From BACL27 sp964407365 (lineage in GTDB: Bacteria; Actinomycetota; Acidimicrobiia; Acidimicrobiales; Ilumatobacteraceae): 41,420 bases of DNA. Positions 40,396 to 41,420 of this stretch are shown here, piece after piece. A model generated the notes under the pieces. That model did not search any database, had not been told where the DNA came from, and saw nothing but the letters and a program-made list of their open reading frames with translations. The DNA lies in contig CAYOVI010000003.1 in the NCBI GenBank assembly GCA_964407365.1, forward strand, positions 1-41,420, given 5' to 3'. The stretch's first letter is position 1, and every line of letters starts with the position of its first letter. Made by a program: the position numbers and the translations under genes.

Positions 40396-40814
40396 CGAAA
40401 AAGTCGATCGACAAATCCAGCAAGCCGCGTGTGCGGCGTGTGTCTCGGGTGATTCGCGATATCGACGCTTGGAGCGTGTTTAAGGTCGGTTTGGTTTTTC
40501 ACCTCGTTTGCTATTTCGTGGTTTTGATCGCCCTTGTTTTGTTGTGGAACGTTGCTCAATCGACTGGCACGCTTGACAACATTGAAAACTTCATGGAGTC
40601 TTTCGGTTGGGAGACTTTCAGGTTTGATGGCTCTGAATTGTTCGCCAACCTTTGGGTATTGGGCCTTTTGGCTGTGATTTTAGGAACTGGTATTTGGGTG
40701 TTGTTGGCAACAATTTTTAATCTGATTACCGACTTGGTTGGGGGCGTGCGCGTGACGGTGCTCGAAGAAGAAATTCGCATTGTTCCTTTAGAAAGCGACG
40801 AAACTTCTAGATAA
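40392..40814 (+). CDS. DUF3566-family membrane protein
   Basis: This family commonly lies right after gyrA in actinobacteria (for example Rv0007); its function is unknown. I place the start at ATG 40392, overlapping the previous stop, giving 140 residues. The Lys/Arg-rich N-terminus (VRRVSRVIRDIDAWSVFKVG) leads to a TM (FHLVCYFVVLIALVLLWNV). A loop with ENFMESFGWETFRFDGSELF follows, then a second TM (LWVLGLLAVILGTGIWVLLA) and LVGGVRVTVLEE, all typical. The end overlaps the convergent aspartate dehydrogenase gene by 8 bases. Confidence 0.88.
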   Translation: MTKKSIDKSSKPRVRRVSRVIRDIDAWSVFKVGLVFHLVCYFVVLIALVLLWNVAQSTGTLDNIENFMESFGWETFRFDGSELFANLWVLGLLAVILGTGIWVLLATIFNLITDLVGGVRVTVLEEEIRIVPLESDETSR

Positions 40815-41420
40815 TCAACCGTGTAAGCCTGTTGTTTATGCATCGGGCCAGAGAATAAGCCGTCAAGGCCGATGATTTTGGGTTGTCGGCAAGGGGTTTA
40901 TTCGATATCTCGAGGCGCAATGATCCGAATGTTCCGTGCGCCGTGAGCTCGTGACGATTTGTGGTCGCATTTGGGTCTGCCACCAAGACCACTCGAGTTA
41001 AATCTGGACCCAGCCCGGCTAGGGCAGTCGTCATCGCCACATTTGCGTTTTGTGGAAACATCTTGGCAGTTGTTGTTGCCGAATCAGAAAAGAACTCGAT
41101 GGGTTGTTTGATCGCTCTCAGATCGCAAAATTTCTCGGCCTCGGTGCCAAGCCATGCAGTTGGGGGCTTGATGATTCGGTGTTCGACTTTGTCGAGACCG
41201 GCCAGTTTTGCTGCCGAAAGTGCATCGATTGCACCAAGAGCACCTGCATGCACCTCTAGTTGGCAACCTTTTGTCTTTGCCGTTTCAACAAGTCGATTCA
41301 AAACCGAGGCATCGGCAAATGCCGACAACGACGAAACAATGAAATCAGCCCCGCATTCGAATGCCGCCATCGCCCATGGCTCGACCGCACTTTGTGAGGC
41401 GGCTTCAACTACAAGTTTTG
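40807..41420 (-). CDS. nadX: L-aspartate dehydrogenase, 5' end missing (window edge)
   Basis: NadX oxidises L-aspartate to iminoaspartate with NAD(P), feeding NAD biosynthesis in place of NadB. The visible C-terminal 204 residues read LVVEAASQSAVEPWA, then HAGALGAIDALSAAKLAGLD, IIKPPTAWLGTEAE, FPQNANVAMTTALAGLGPDL (with the substrate-site Asn) and LVADPNATTNRHE. These are hallmarks of the AspDH (DUF108) family. The N-terminal Rossmann part lies beyond the right edge. It is convergent with the DUF3566 gene. Confidence 0.88.
   Translation of the reverse strand, partial: KLVVEAASQSAVEPWAMAAFECGADFIVSSLSAFADASVLNRLVETAKTKGCQLEVHAGALGAIDALSAAKLAGLDKVEHRIIKPPTAWLGTEAEKFCDLRAIKQPIEFFSDSATTTAKMFPQNANVAMTTALAGLGPDLTRVVLVADPNATTNRHELTAHGTFGSLRLEISNKPLADNPKSSALTAYSLARCINNRLTRLII

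Noticed and set aside
1..41420. Mobile elements, CRISPR arrays, toxin-antitoxin or defence genes
   Set aside because: I looked for transposase motifs, repeat-spacer patterns and paired small genes and saw none; gene order is conserved and housekeeping throughout.

Overview
The window reads as the oriC neighbourhood of an actinobacterial chromosome (Actinomycetota). The gene order rpmH-rnpA-yidD-yidC-jag-rsmG-parA-parB on one side of dnaA, and dnaN-recF-DUF721-gyrB-gyrA-DUF3566 on the other, is the classic origin layout. Several families point to Actinobacteria: HspR with a HAIR operator, DUF5318, DUF6049, a CwlM homologue, DUF3566 and a mycobacterial-type dCTP deaminase. Base composition looks near balanced (judged by eye, not counted), lower than in most high-GC actinobacteria. 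An Acidimicrobiia-like planktonic lineage is my best guess, but it is an inference. No mobile elements, CRISPR arrays or phage genes were seen. No gene-free stretch exceeds 300 bases; the longest is the dnaA-dnaN gap of about 265 bases, which holds oriC.

Left part (1-11400): purB (cut by the edge) and purA follow the heat-shock operon dnaK-grpE-dnaJ-hspR on the minus strand, with a near-perfect HspR operator upstream of dnaK. A ribokinase-like gene lies beyond it. On the plus strand come a phosphoglycerate mutase, a small cyclic-nucleotide-binding protein and an EtfD-like membrane Fe-S oxidoreductase. dcd converges on the last of these.

Middle (11400-18500): a tRNA-Gly(CCC), a TspO-family protein, a TauE/SafE transporter, and then a long minus-strand run cca, DUF5318, rpsF, ssb, rpsR, rplI, dnaB and a small membrane protein. 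It joins tRNA maturation, ribosomal proteins and replication. rpsF carries a hairpin leader that looks like an S6:S18 autoregulatory site, and dnaB has two DnaA-box-like 9-mers upstream.

Cell-envelope block (18500-25810, plus strand): DUF6049, DegV, a Ser/Thr kinase, a two-TM protein, trxB, trxA and cwlM. This matches the mycobacterial stretch from pcnA to cwlM, except that murJ, sigM and its anti-sigma gene are absent. The kinase carries an extracellular domain resembling the one at the C-terminus of mycobacterial MurJ/MviN. The CwlM homologue has lost all recognisable zinc ligands of its amidase fold, and its conserved N-terminus lies upstream of any ATG/GTG/TTG start. This is the most unusual region of the window.

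Origin block (25811-41420): parAB with two parS sites (one inside the rsmG coding end), a perfect 14-bp inverted repeat over the rsmG start, jag, yidC, yidD, rnpA, rpmH, dnaA, an oriC with about seven DnaA-box-like sites and an AT-rich unwinding stretch, then dnaN, recF, DUF721, gyrB and gyrA. After gyrA come a TadE-like small protein, DUF3566 and an L-aspartate dehydrogenase cut by the right edge.
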